A stretch of DNA of 32,506 bases from NCBI GenBank assembly GCA_934747335.1, contig CAKVGS010000022.1, forward strand, positions 1 to 32,506, in the 5' to 3' direction. Both the position numbers and the translations under genes were made by a program. Positions within the stretch are counted from its first letter, which is position 1. Every line of letters starts with the position of its first letter. Below are positions 7,546 through 15,550 of this stretch, piece by piece. This DNA is from an uncultured Candidatus Melainabacteria bacterium. GTDB taxonomy: Bacteria > Cyanobacteriota > Vampirovibrionia > Gastranaerophilales > Gastranaerophilaceae. The notes under the pieces were generated by a model that was given only the letters and a program-made list of their open reading frames with translations, did not search any database and was not told the origin of the DNA.

Positions 7546-8382
7546 ATGAGAATATTTGCAATCACACCAAACACTCTAAACATAACTAATCAAAAACAAT
7601 TCAATCAAAATACTTTTCAAGGAAAAATTCCTAAAAACAAAAATGTCACTGATACATTTCAAAAATCTGTTGATAAAACTGCTATTGAAAAGAAAATGAA
7701 TCAACTTTGGGAAACTGCGCGTCTATTTCGCTATTGCTTTTTTAAACCTGTCTATACAAATGAAGTAGAAGGTTTGCAACAAAAATATAAAGACATTTTA
7801 AAAATCAAAAACAAGGATGAATTTTTGGATAAAGCTTTTAACGAACTAAGAAATGATTACGGCTTAGCAGATATTCCAATAGAGCTTGATAAGAATTTTA
7901 AACGCGGTACTAAATTTCTAGGCTTGAAAAGTGCAGCAGCTATGTTTCCATATTATACAGAAGGCTTTATTAAAATTGGCGTAGATAAAAAATATTCCAA
8001 TAAAACATTATTCTCCAACTTGACGCATGAATTAAGACACGTATTACAACAACTCAAAATTTATCAATACGGTTCTAAAGGGGAATTAAAAAAAGCAATG
8101 TTTAATGGTTTTAAAGATGCATATCCTGAAATAGAAAAATCAGAACTTGGTTTATATAAAGCAGGTCTATCCGAATATGTAGATGCTCTTTTTGATTTCT
8201 TTAAAAATGCAGGTGTAAAGAGAATTAGAAGAAAAGATGAAGGATATATCCTTGCACAAAAACTGATACAAGATGCAAATGCTTCTTCTAAAAACTCCTC
8301 CGAATCTTACTATAAATCTTTTGCAGAAAGAGATGCCATTAGAACAGAACTTCTTCTGATGCAAACAATTTTTAAAAATTAA
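7546..8382 (+). CDS. Predicted zincin-type metallopeptidase (HExxH), unclassified
   Basis: 278 aa. The key motif is HELRH at residues 161-165 within LTHELRHVLQQ, a zincin HExxH helix; a later glutamate in FAERDA (E261) could be the third zinc ligand. Upstream strands GFIKIGV resemble the edge strand before such helices. The N terminus is Asn/Gln-rich and holds the QNTFQGK tag seen in variant form in other proteins here. There is no signal peptide; the large helical remainder is not recognised. AAAGGA 9 nt upstream sets the start. It ends by overlapping the convergent LuxR-type gene by 4 nt. Substrate unknown. Confidence 0.6.
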   Translation: MRIFAITPNTLNITNQKQFNQNTFQGKIPKNKNVTDTFQKSVDKTAIEKKMNQLWETARLFRYCFFKPVYTNEVEGLQQKYKDILKIKNKDEFLDKAFNELRNDYGLADIPIELDKNFKRGTKFLGLKSAAAMFPYYTEGFIKIGVDKKYSNKTLFSNLTHELRHVLQQLKIYQYGSKGELKKAMFNGFKDAYPEIEKSELGLYKAGLSEYVDALFDFFKNAGVKRIRRKDEGYILAQKLIQDANASSKNSSESYYKSFAERDAIRTELLLMQTIFKN

Positions 8383-8603
8383 TCTAAAATATCACTCAAA
8401 TCAAAAATCTTTTCCGCTCCAAGCTTCATGCTCTTGATTGCAGCTTGAACTCTGTTAGAAACCCCGAGCTTTTTATATATAGACGCAACATGCGCCTTTG
8501 TGGTGTGATTGGAAATGAAAAGTTTTTTGGAAATTTCTTTGTTATTCAATCCCTTCAATAGCAAAAACAAAACATCTCTTTCTCGCTCGGTAAAGTTTTC
8601 CAT
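8379..8603 (-). CDS. Stand-alone LuxR/GerE-type HTH protein
   Basis: 74 aa made up of one GerE/LuxR helix-turn-helix: FTERERDVLFLLLKGLNNKEISKKLFISNHTTKAHVASIYKKLGVSNRVQAA. Family landmarks present are T-x-R-E at the start, NKEISKKL and the recognition helix TTKAHVASIYKKL. The receiver or ligand-binding domain usual in LuxR proteins is absent, and no stretch upstream encodes one. It could be a complete small regulator (like GerE itself, also about 74 aa). The ribosome site is weak, with AGGAAG about 12 nt upstream. Confidence 0.8.
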   Translation of the reverse strand: MENFTERERDVLFLLLKGLNNKEISKKLFISNHTTKAHVASIYKKLGVSNRVQAAIKSMKLGAEKIFDLSDILD

Positions 8604-8754
8604 AGAAATACATCTTCCTCATCATTCATAACATTAGTTCCTATTATCTTTGTACAATATCCTAAGTGGTGTGTCTATAAGCTCGGTGGCTACTTTTTCT
8701 ACAAAATTATTTTTAATATCTATGTAAAGTTTTGTAACAACTATTTAAAACTCT

Positions 8755-8791
8755 GAAATTAGCTATCTTTTACATACTTTATATATATAAG
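8755..8791 (+). promoter_or_regulatory. Bipartite upstream motif, copy B
   Basis: TACTTTATATATATAAG (8775-8791) is identical to copy A and ends 28 nt before the ATG at 8820. At the expected position 11 nt upstream is GAAATTAGC, only a partial match to GCAATTTTT. The rest of the 8604-8819 gap holds nothing else recognised. Confidence 0.55.
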
Positions 8792-8819
8792 ATGGTATTA
8801 ATAGGAAACAGTAAGTAAG

Positions 8820-10106
8820 ATGAGCACAGGATTTAATACAGATTTACAATCAATATTAAACAACGCAAAGAGCCAATTGTCATCATTGGGTGTCAATGGT
8901 TCTAATGGTGCTTCATCTAATAACTACGTAAACAGCGTTTGGGGATTGGTTCAAAATGGTGAAACTGCTATAAATGGAAATGATCAACAAAAAGCACAAG
9001 CAATTACAAATATTGTTCAAAACTTAATGAGCATGTTAACAAGTTTGGGGACAAACGAAAACTCTAAAGCTACCAAAGAAGTTAACAACAATGACAAAAA
9101 TTCTAACAAATTAGAACAAGAAGCTGATAAAAAAACTCAAGATACTCAAGCTGACATCGAAACAATTGTAAATGATATTGCAACAAATTCTAACAACATT
9201 TCAGACGCAATTGAAAAAATTAAAGAACTTGGCGGTTCAGAAGATGATATTCAAGCCGCAAAAGAAAATTTAGATAAACAAGTTCAAATTATTGAAACAA
9301 ATTTGACAATTGTAAATGATGGAGTTTCTTCTCCTGAAACTAAACAAAAAGCTTTAGCTTTAATTAAAGGTGCTTCTGCTGAAATTACAAACATCGTCTC
9401 TGAAATGAATATTTTAACAGAAGATGCTCAAAAACAAATTCAAGAACAAAATGCAATTGTAGAATCATCTACAAACAATATTGCAAGTTTGATGGAAAAA
9501 TCAGTAACAACAATTTCTGATGGCACAGCAAATTTACAATCATATATTCAACAAGGTGTTCAACAAACTGTTACAAACACAACAACTGCTACAACAGGTG
9601 CAGCTAATGAAGTTGTTGGTGCAACTGCCACTGCCAATGGAACTGCAACAAGCTTTATTCCTGTATTTGGTCAAACAGCAAGTTCTAAATTAATACAAAT
9701 TGGTGCAGACCAAACAGCAGCAGGTGCAACAAGAATCGGTGGTTCTGCTAAAACATTGGCTTCACTAACTCAAGCAATCGGCAAAATGGGAGCTGATATG
9801 AATTCAATTGCTGGTACTGTTGGCAATGTTGAAGGCGTTGGTAATAGTGCAATTGCTCTTGTTGGCGACTATCAAACAAAATTGGATTCAATCATTACAG
9901 CAACAGGTTCTTGGTCACAAGTTGCAGACGCTAATGCTGATTTAACTTCTGCAATTGCTGAATATGAAGGTCAAGGCGAAAGCACAAATATTTGGAATCA
10001 AATGAATGGTTCTCAAAATCAAGAAGACTCTGAAACTCAAACTTCTCAAGGAATCGGCGCTATTGATTTTGATGTAAACAGATTTAAGACTGCTTTTGGA
10101 ATTTAA
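8820..10106 (+). CDS. Large cysteine-free helical/coiled-coil protein
   Basis: 428 aa rich in Asn, Thr, Ala, Gln and Ser, with no cysteine, no signal peptide and almost no aromatic residues until the C terminus. Residues about 95-235 are predicted long helices with heptad character (QADIETIVNDIATNSNNISDAI; VSEMNILTEDAQKQIQEQNAIV). A Gly/Ala/Thr-rich region at 245-345 is more flexible or could insert in a membrane. The end, FDVNRFKTAFGI, is a distinct short tail. The composition recalls secreted filament, translocator or effector proteins exported without a cleaved signal, but no homology is claimed. Preceded by motif copy B. Confidence 0.65.
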   Translation: MSTGFNTDLQSILNNAKSQLSSLGVNGSNGASSNNYVNSVWGLVQNGETAINGNDQQKAQAITNIVQNLMSMLTSLGTNENSKATKEVNNNDKNSNKLEQEADKKTQDTQADIETIVNDIATNSNNISDAIEKIKELGGSEDDIQAAKENLDKQVQIIETNLTIVNDGVSSPETKQKALALIKGASAEITNIVSEMNILTEDAQKQIQEQNAIVESSTNNIASLMEKSVTTISDGTANLQSYIQQGVQQTVTNTTTATTGAANEVVGATATANGTATSFIPVFGQTASSKLIQIGADQTAAGATRIGGSAKTLASLTQAIGKMGADMNSIAGTVGNVEGVGNSAIALVGDYQTKLDSIITATGSWSQVADANADLTSAIAEYEGQGESTNIWNQMNGSQNQEDSETQTSQGIGAIDFDVNRFKTAFGI

Positions 10107-10142
10107 TTTTTGACAAGCAGTTTGCAAAAGTTCCAAAAAACC

Positions 10143-10244
10143 GGATTGCCACGGGCTAATCGCCCTCGCAATGACAGCACGCTTGGAGTTTGGACAACCG
10201 GTCATTGCGAGGAACAACGACAATTTCCAGTGACGAAGCAATCC
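10143..10244 (+). repeat. GGATTGC...GCAATCC palindromic repeat (full unit)
   Basis: About 102 bp. Ends GGATTGCC and GCAATCC are inverted; internal CCTCGCAATGAC and GTCATTGCGAGG are also inverted, giving a long cruciform-capable unit. Full copies at 14461-14564 and 26716-26809, half copies flanking the GIY-YIG gene at 28008 and 28382. Confidence 0.8.
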
Positions 10245-10342
10245 ATTATATTCTATATAAACTAATATATTTTATAAACTCAAATTTTTACCGATAGTGG
10301 TGAAAGGTTAATAAAATACATATAAAGAATTTATAAAGCTTT

Positions 10343-10381
10343 TTTAGCGAGTGTAAAACTTACACTCGCTAAATGCTTTTT
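10343..10381 (+). terminator. Terminator-like hairpin upstream of adhE
   Basis: A perfect 14-bp stem, TTTAGCGAGTGTAA (10343-10356) with TTACACTCGCTAAA (10360-10373), and TTTTT at 10377-10381. It probably ends transcription from the 8820 gene. The rest of the gap to adhE (10382-10508) holds only the adhE promoter region. Confidence 0.7.
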
Positions 10382-10444
10382 CTTGTGCGGATTTTAGCTT
10401 AATTTATATACTCTATATCCCCTAAATCCTCATGTTGACTTGCG

Positions 10445-10473
10445 TTGACAATAATTTTAATTTGTGTTGCAAT
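10445..10473 (+). promoter_or_regulatory. Candidate adhE promoter with direct GTTGAC repeat
   Basis: A consensus TTGACA (10445-10450), a 17-nt spacer and a weak TGCAAT (10468-10473). A second GTTGAC 10 nt upstream (10434-10439) makes a direct repeat over the -35 region, which might be a regulator site. No Rex-like TTGTGA-N6-TCACAA palindrome is seen. Confidence 0.45.
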
Positions 10474-10508
10474 ATTGTTATAGCCGTACTAAAAAAAGGA
10501 GATTCAAA

Positions 10509-13166
10509 ATGACAACTAAAACTAAAAAGAACGTTGAATCTTTGGAAAAAAGCTTGGAAGCATCAAATGTTGTTGAAACACTTGACCAATTAGAAAGCTT
10601 AATTTCTAGAGTTCACAAAGCTCAAAGAATTTTCGCAACTTTCTCACAAGAAAAAGTTGACGCTATATTCAAAGCAGCAGCTACTGCAGCAGATAAGGCT
10701 CGTATCCCTCTTGCAAGAATGGCTGTTGAAGAAACCGGCATGGGTATTTTAGAAGATAAGATTATCAAAAACCACTTTGCTTCTGAATATATTTATAACA
10801 AACATAAACACGCTAAAACTTGCGGTATTATTAAAGAAGACAAAATTAACGGTACAAAAGTAGTTGCAGAACCTTTAGGTGTTTTAGCAGGTATCGTTCC
10901 TACTACAAACCCAACTTCAACTGCTATTTTCAAATCTTTAATTTCATTAAAGACTAGAAACGGTATCATCTTCTCACCACACCCAAGAGCTAAAAAATCT
11001 ACAATCGCAGCTGCTAAAATCGTTTTAGATGCTGCTGTTAAAGCTGGTGCTCCGGAAGATATTATCGGTTGGATTGATGTTCCATCAATTGAACTTTCAA
11101 GCGCATTGATGAAACACCCTAACATCGATTGTATCTTAGCGACAGGCGGCCCTGGCATGGTTAAAGCAGCATACTCATCAGGCAACCCAGCTTTAGGTGT
11201 TGGTCCTGGTAACACTCCGGCTGTTATTGATGAAACTGCTGATATCAAAATGGCTGTTTCTTCAATCCTTATGTCAAAATCTTTCGACAACGGTATGATT
11301 TGTGCATCTGAACAATCAGTTGTAGTTGTTGACAGTGTTTATGAAGAAGTTAAAAAAGAATTCATTTACAGAGGTGCTTACCTTGTAAATGATAACCAAC
11401 AACAAAAATTAGTAGACCTTCCTCTTATTGATCCAAAAAGAGGAACTGCTCATCCTGACGTAGTTGGTCAAAAACCTCACAGAATCGCTGAATTAGCAGG
11501 TTTTGGCAACGAAGTTCCTGAAGATGCTAAAATCTTGTTGGTTGAAAGACCTGAAGTTGATTGGGAAGATCCATTCTCAAGAGAAAAATTATCACCTGTT
11601 CTAACTCTATATAAAGCAAGTGATTTTGAAGATGCTGTTGAAAAAGCTTACCACTTAGTAAGCAAAGGTGGTGCAGGTCACACTTCAGTTCTTTACACAG
11701 ACGAACGTAAAAAAGATAGAATCAACTTGTTTGGCGAAAAAATGCCAACTTGTAGAGTTCTAATCAACTCTCCATCATCTCAAGGTGGTATTGGTGACTT
11801 GTTCAACTTCAGACTTGAACCATCACTAACTCTAGGCTGCGGTTCTTGGGGCGGAAACGCTGTTTCAGGTAACGTAGGCGTAGAAAACTTATTGAACTAC
11901 AAAACCGTTGCTGAAAGGAGAGAAAATATGTTATGGTTCAAAGTTCCTTCTAAAGTTTACTTCAAGAGAGGCGCTACTGACTTAGCTCTTCGTGAATTAG
12001 AAGGTAAAAAACGTGCATTTATCGTAACTGACAGATTCTTGTTCAACTCAGGTGCTGTTAATGCAATTACTAACGTTCTTGACGAAATCGGTATTGAACA
12101 CGAAGTATTCTTCGATGTTAAACCTGATCCGACATTGTCAACAATCGACCAAGCTATGGCTATTATGAAACCATTTGAACCTGATGTAATCATTTCATTA
12201 GGTGGCGGTTCTCCAATGGACGCAGCTAAAATTATGTGGTTATTGTACGAACAACCTGATACAAACTTCGAAGATATCGCTATGAGATTTATGGATATCA
12301 GAAAGAGAATTTGCAGAATCCCTGAATTAGGCAAGAAAGCTACTATGGTTGCTATTCCTACAACATCAGGTACTGGTTCAGAAGTAACTCCATTCGCTAT
12401 CATTACTGATGACGAAACTCACGTTAAATACGCTATTGCTGATTACGCATTAACTCCAAATATGGCAATTGTTGACCCTAACTTCGTTGATGGTATGCCA
12501 AAAGGCTTAACTTCAGCATCAGGTATTGACGCATTAGTTCACGCATTTGAAGCTTATGTATCTTGTATGGCTACAAACTTCACTAACTCAAACGCTTTAG
12601 AAGCATCTAAGTTAGTATTCAGATACTTAGAACGTTCATACAAAGAAGGTGCTAATGATCCTATCGCTAGAGAAAAAATGCACTACGCTGCAACAATCGC
12701 AGGTATGGCATTCGCTAACTCATTCTTAGGATTGTGCCACTCTATGGCTCACAAACTTGGTGCTATGTACCACGTTCCACACGGTGTAGCTAACGCATTG
12801 TTATTCAGACAAATCATCAAATACAATGCTTCTGATGCTCCACACAAACAAGCAATCTTCCCTCAATACAAATTCCCTAACGCTAAGGCTAAATATGGTC
12901 AAATCGCTGATGAATTAGGTTTGGGCGGTAAGAATGATGATGAAAAGGTTGAATTGTTAATCAAGGCAGTTGATGAATTAATGGATAAAGTTGAACTTCC
13001 TAAGTCAATTAAAGACTTCGGCGTAGAAGAAAAAACATTCATGGATAACTTGGATGAACTTGTTGAATTGGCATTCGATGACCAATGCACAGGTGCTAAC
13101 CCAGCTTACCCATTGATGTCTGATATCAAACAAATCTACATCGACGCTTATTATGGTAATGTTTAA
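10509..13166 (+). CDS. adhE: Bifunctional acetaldehyde-CoA/alcohol dehydrogenase AdhE
   Basis: 885 aa, family length, from ATG 10509 with AAAAGGAG 7 nt upstream; an upstream in-frame start lacks an SD. The N-terminal half (to about 455) is a CoA-acylating aldehyde dehydrogenase: GVLAGIVPTTNPTSTAIFK, ATGGPGMVKAAYSSGNPALGVGPGN and the catalytic Cys265 in MICASEQSVVV. The C-terminal half is an iron-dependent alcohol dehydrogenase: GGGSPMDAAKIMW, PTTSGTGSEVTPFAII, DALVHAFEAY and the metal-binding CHSMAHKLGAMYHVPHG. The enzyme reduces acetyl-CoA to ethanol, regenerating NAD+ in fermentation; it usually forms spirosomes. It is monocistronic with a strong terminator. The internal SD/ATG at the domain junction is listed separately. 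Confidence 0.97.
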   Translation: MTTKTKKNVESLEKSLEASNVVETLDQLESLISRVHKAQRIFATFSQEKVDAIFKAAATAADKARIPLARMAVEETGMGILEDKIIKNHFASEYIYNKHKHAKTCGIIKEDKINGTKVVAEPLGVLAGIVPTTNPTSTAIFKSLISLKTRNGIIFSPHPRAKKSTIAAAKIVLDAAVKAGAPEDIIGWIDVPSIELSSALMKHPNIDCILATGGPGMVKAAYSSGNPALGVGPGNTPAVIDETADIKMAVSSILMSKSFDNGMICASEQSVVVVDSVYEEVKKEFIYRGAYLVNDNQQQKLVDLPLIDPKRGTAHPDVVGQKPHRIAELAGFGNEVPEDAKILLVERPEVDWEDPFSREKLSPVLTLYKASDFEDAVEKAYHLVSKGGAGHTSVLYTDERKKDRINLFGEKMPTCRVLINSPSSQGGIGDLFNFRLEPSLTLGCGSWGGNAVSGNVGVENLLNYKTVAERRENMLWFKVPSKVYFKRGATDLALRELEGKKRAFIVTDRFLFNSGAVNAITNVLDEIGIEHEVFFDVKPDPTLSTIDQAMAIMKPFEPDVIISLGGGSPMDAAKIMWLLYEQPDTNFEDIAMRFMDIRKRICRIPELGKKATMVAIPTTSGTGSEVTPFAIITDDETHVKYAIADYALTPNMAIVDPNFVDGMPKGLTSASGIDALVHAFEAYVSCMATNFTNSNALEASKLVFRYLERSYKEGANDPIAREKMHYAATIAGMAFANSFLGLCHSMAHKLGAMYHVPHGVANALLFRQIIKYNASDAPHKQAIFPQYKFPNAKAKYGQIADELGLGGKNDDEKVELLIKAVDELMDKVELPKSIKDFGVEEKTFMDNLDELVELAFDDQCTGANPAYPLMSDIKQIYIDAYYGNV
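11915..11930 (+). promoter_or_regulatory. Possible internal ribosome site and ATG inside adhE
   Basis: AAGGAG (11915-11920) followed after 7 nt by an in-frame ATG (11928-11930), exactly where the alcohol dehydrogenase domain starts (MLWFKVPSKVYFKRG). The SD is made by an AGG-AGA arginine pair, while most Arg codons in this gene are AGA or CGT. It could allow a separate ADH domain of about 412 aa. Confidence 0.4.
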
Positions 13167-13189
13167 TTAATATTTAAACAAATACAACA

Positions 13190-13220
13190 GAAAAGGTGCG
13201 TTCTTCGAACGCACCTTTTC
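13190..13220 (+). terminator. Terminator of adhE
   Basis: A perfect 14-bp stem, GAAAAGGTGCGTTC (13190-13203) with GAACGCACCTTTTC (13207-13220), and a 3-nt loop. A/T-rich arms on both ends suggest it serves both converging transcripts. Confidence 0.85.
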
Positions 13221-13235
13221 TATGCTTTATATATT

Positions 13236-13275
13236 TGTCGTGTTCAATGAAAAATGTTGAACACGACCTACAACT
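13236..13275 (+). repeat. GTCGTGTT inverted repeat, 40-bp direct copy
   Basis: GTCGTGTTCA...TTGAACACGAC forms a stem and CCTACAACT follows. The whole 40 nt recurs without a change at 14414-14453; a variant lies at 14358-14399. Confidence 0.8.
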
Positions 13276-13277
13276 GA

Positions 13278-14066
13278 CTACCTTCTATTATACCAGTATA
13301 TGCCTTCCATTGCGCCCATATCTTGCGCTATATCAAATTTTCCAACTACATTATATTCATTACTTTTAGAATTCCATTTGTATATAGTACCAGTATTTAA
13401 ATCAACTGCCTCGTCATCACTTAGGTCTTTCAAAGCATCAGCAATATTGTCATTGTAGTGTTTGTACTGTTTACCAAATATTGGAATCATAGATTTTATT
13501 ATACCACCGACTCCACTTGTGTCATATTTTTTCATATCTTTATTTTTAGTTAAAAAGTTATTATATTCAGCAACTTTATCTTTATTAGTGTAGATACCTT
13601 TCTTGCTTTTTGTATAAGATTTTCTTCCTATTTCATTGCCTTTTTTATCCCTTATAATAACATTAAAAGCATTGGCACTTTCATTTAGCTTTTCTTCGTA
13701 GGAACCATTAGCCCTTATTTTTACATCTTTTCTTTTGGTCACTGATGCAGTACCATTATCATCATTTATACTTTCATATCCACAAATAAGATTTTTAAGA
13801 AAATTTTTGTATTGACTCAGTTTATCTTCGGCTTTTGAGTAGTGATGACGTATCAATACTTTTTTGTCACTACCATAATCATCGTTATTTCCATAATAAA
13901 CCTTACTATATAAATCATCCATTTCTTGTTCAGCCCCTGCTAGCAGTTTTGCTAATTGATCTTTTTCTTTCGTGGTATCAATTTTACCATTATTGTTTTC
14001 TCCATTTTTTGATAAATTCTGGATTTTAACATCCAACTTTTGTAAAATTTTGTCAAATTGATTCAT
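13278..14066 (-). CDS. Hypothetical soluble protein
   Basis: 262 aa from the ATG at 14066, with AAAGGAG upstream; an upstream in-frame ATG at 14081 overlaps that SD. Not recognised. The N-terminal third is helical and charged (FDKILQKLDVKIQNL; KDQLAKLLAGAEQEMDDLY). The middle is Lys/Asn-rich with beta strands (NAFNVIIRDKKGNEIGRKSY). The C-terminal part has IYKWNSKSNEYNVVGKFDI and ends aromatic (GIYWYNRR). No signal peptide or membrane segment. The convergent adhE terminator is its likely 3' end. It lacks the bipartite motif found before other orphan genes here. Confidence 0.65.
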   Translation of the reverse strand: MNQFDKILQKLDVKIQNLSKNGENNNGKIDTTKEKDQLAKLLAGAEQEMDDLYSKVYYGNNDDYGSDKKVLIRHHYSKAEDKLSQYKNFLKNLICGYESINDDNGTASVTKRKDVKIRANGSYEEKLNESANAFNVIIRDKKGNEIGRKSYTKSKKGIYTNKDKVAEYNNFLTKNKDMKKYDTSGVGGIIKSMIPIFGKQYKHYNDNIADALKDLSDDEAVDLNTGTIYKWNSKSNEYNVVGKFDIAQDMGAMEGIYWYNRR

Positions 14067-14311
14067 AAGAACTCCTTTCATTTTTGATAATATTAATATG
14101 TTCTACAATTTCTATATCGGCATTTTTACGTAAACTTTAGGGGTTTTTGGGAAAGTTGAACGCATCACTACTACTACGTTTGCGCTAATTGTAACAATTT
14201 TTCTGATTTCTTAACAAAGGGATATATATTAAAATAATTAATTTATATTTCTTAACGATTGCTTGTTTTTTATACACAAACAAATTATTAACGGATTGCT
14301 TTGTCACATGT

Positions 14312-14453
14312 TCCCCCCTCTCCCTAACCCTCTCCCTCGGAGAGGGAATGGCCTAAAGTTTGTAGGTCGTGTTGGACAATTGACATCTAACACGACAAAT
14401 GCATAAATTTTAATGTCGTGTTCAATGAAAAATGTTGAACACGACCTACAACT
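14312..14453 (+). repeat. Repeat cluster in the 624-nt gap before tRNA-Phe
   Basis: Three units in a row: a CCCTCTCCC unit (14312-14348), a GTCGTGTTGG...TAACACGAC unit (14358-14399) and the exact copy of the 13236 unit (14414-14453). Upstream, 14067-14311 is A+T-rich and shows no ORF or clear structure beyond the regulatory region of the reverse-strand gene. Confidence 0.65.
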
Positions 14454-14460
14454 AAAAAGC

Positions 14461-14564
14461 TGGATTGCCACGGGCTAATCGCCCTCGCAATGACGGCACG
14501 CTTGGAAGTCTAACGCCAAATCATTGCGAGGAACAGCTATTATTTATTGTGACGAAGCAATCCA
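14461..14564 (+). repeat. GGATTGC...GCAATCC palindromic repeat (full unit)
   Basis: Second full copy of the 10143 unit: TGGATTGCC and GCAATCCA ends, CCTCGCAATGAC against TCATTGCGAGG inside. It lies directly after the 40-bp repeat. Confidence 0.8.
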
Positions 14565-14689
14565 ATTTATTAAGAGATATGTATGCTTTCTCAATTTTAT
14601 TTGGACGCTAGCGCGATTGGCGACGAAACGCACAAAAGATATAATTCCGAGTTGCGATATAATATGATAATAAAATAAACAAAAAAATA

Positions 14690-14762
14690 TGCCGCAACTC
14701 GGAATTGAACCAAGGACACAGGGATTTTCAGTCCCTTGCTCTACCAACTGAGCTATTGCGGC
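14690..14762 (-). tRNA. tRNA-Phe (GAA)
   Basis: 73 nt on the reverse strand. Acceptor GCCGCAA pairs with TTGCGGC; D arm GCTC-AGTTGGTA-GAGC; anticodon arm AGGGA-CTGAAAA-TCCCT with anticodon GAA; T arm CTTGG-TTCAATT-CCGAG (one G-T pair); discriminator A. The CCA end is not encoded. It is the only RNA gene of known type in the window. Confidence 0.95.
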
Positions 14763-14897
14763 ATATTATATTCAATTTTACAGAACTTGTAAAACAAACC
14801 CTTCATATTTACGACTTCAACTTCAAGCCGTAAATCTATTGTACCTGCTAAAGATTTTTAATCAAGTCTTTTTTATAAAAAACAATTTATTTAATAA

Positions 14898-14924
14898 AAA
14901 AGGAAGAGTTGAACTCTTCCTTTT
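14898..14924 (-). terminator. Terminator of infC
   Basis: On the reverse strand, AAAAGGAAGAGTT and AACTCTTCCTTTT form a 13-bp palindromic stem that runs into T's (complement of the A tract at 14896-14901). It lies 9 nt past the infC stop. Confidence 0.8.
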
Positions 14925-14933
14925 GATTTCTTT

Positions 14934-15482
14934 TTAACCTTGTGGAGCTAACCAAGCAGTTACGTTTCTGCCTTCTACCATCGGTTTCTTTTCCACTGTT
15001 ACAGGGTCATTTGCCAAATCTGCAATAAATCTGTTTGCCAAATCAATTGCTAAAGATGAGTGCTGCATTTCACGTCCTCTTAACATTACAACAATCTTAA
15101 CTTTATTGCCCTGTGATATGAATTTTCTGATATTTTTCAATCTTACTTCATAATCGTGTGTATCAATCTTATAACGAACTTTTACTTCCTTAACATCAAC
15201 AACATGCTGTTTCTTTTTAGCCTCTTTAGCTTTCTTTTCAAGTTCGTATTTATATTTACCGTAATTTAAAATCTTTGCTACCGGTGGCGCTTGGTTAGGG
15301 CTGATTACAACTAAATCTAATTCAGCTTCTTCCGCCATTTTCATTGCTTGGGATGTCGGTACGATACCGTGATTATTACCATTTTCGTCAATTAATCTAA
15401 CTTCTCTTGCTCTAATTCTTTCATTTATTAGAGGTTTATCTTTGCCTGAGCCTCTTTGGCCCCTTTCTTCATTAGCGATAAT
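14934..15482 (-). CDS. infC: Translation initiation factor IF-3, non-ATG start
   Basis: 182 aa, family length, using an ATT start at 15482-15480. The N-domain has PLINERIRAREVRLIDENGNNHGIVPTSQAM, the linker is Lys-rich, and the C-domain has VKVRYKIDTHDYEVRLKNIRKFI and KVKIVVMLRGREM. IF-3 binds the 30S subunit and rejects non-canonical start codons. No in-frame ATG occurs near the domain start: the nearest upstream is 27 codons away and gives a leader that does not look like IF-3. AAAAGGAG at 15494-15487 points to ATT (4-nt gap) or ATC 15479 (7-nt gap). AUU starts are known to autoregulate infC in E. coli. rpmI and rplT do not follow. Confidence 0.92.
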   Translation of the reverse strand: MIANEERGQRGSGKDKPLINERIRAREVRLIDENGNNHGIVPTSQAMKMAEEAELDLVVISPNQAPPVAKILNYGKYKYELEKKAKEAKKKQHVVDVKEVKVRYKIDTHDYEVRLKNIRKFISQGNKVKIVVMLRGREMQHSSLAIDLANRFIADLANDPVTVEKKPMVEGRNVTAWLAPQG

Positions 15483-15522
15483 TATTCTCCTTTTTTTTAT
15501 TAAAATTACACTTTTCTTCTTA

Positions 15523-15550
15523 ATAATACCATGCTTTAACCATATTTCAA
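15523..15550 (-). promoter_or_regulatory. Candidate infC promoter
   Basis: On the reverse strand TTGAAA (15550-15545), a 16-nt spacer and TATTAT (15528-15523), 41 nt before the infC start. It overlaps the stop of the upstream regulator gene. Confidence 0.5.

Noticed and set aside
9942..10241. 99-codon reverse-strand ORF
   Set aside because: Antisense to the coiled-coil gene and running through the palindromic repeat.
10793..11290. 165-codon reverse-strand ORF inside adhE
   Set aside because: Shadow of a codon-biased, clearly identified gene.
14190..14240. Fifth copy of the bipartite motif (ACAATTTTT then GATATATATTA)
   Set aside because: The right half lacks TACTTT and no gene starts downstream on that strand.
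14544..14747. 67-codon reverse-strand ORF
   Set aside because: It reads through the tRNA-Phe gene and a palindromic repeat; no SD and no protein-like pattern.
14765..14793. TTTACA-N17-TATAAT on the reverse strand as tRNA-Phe promoter
   Set aside because: The -10 ends only 2 nt before the tRNA 5' end, so the start would fall inside the mature tRNA.
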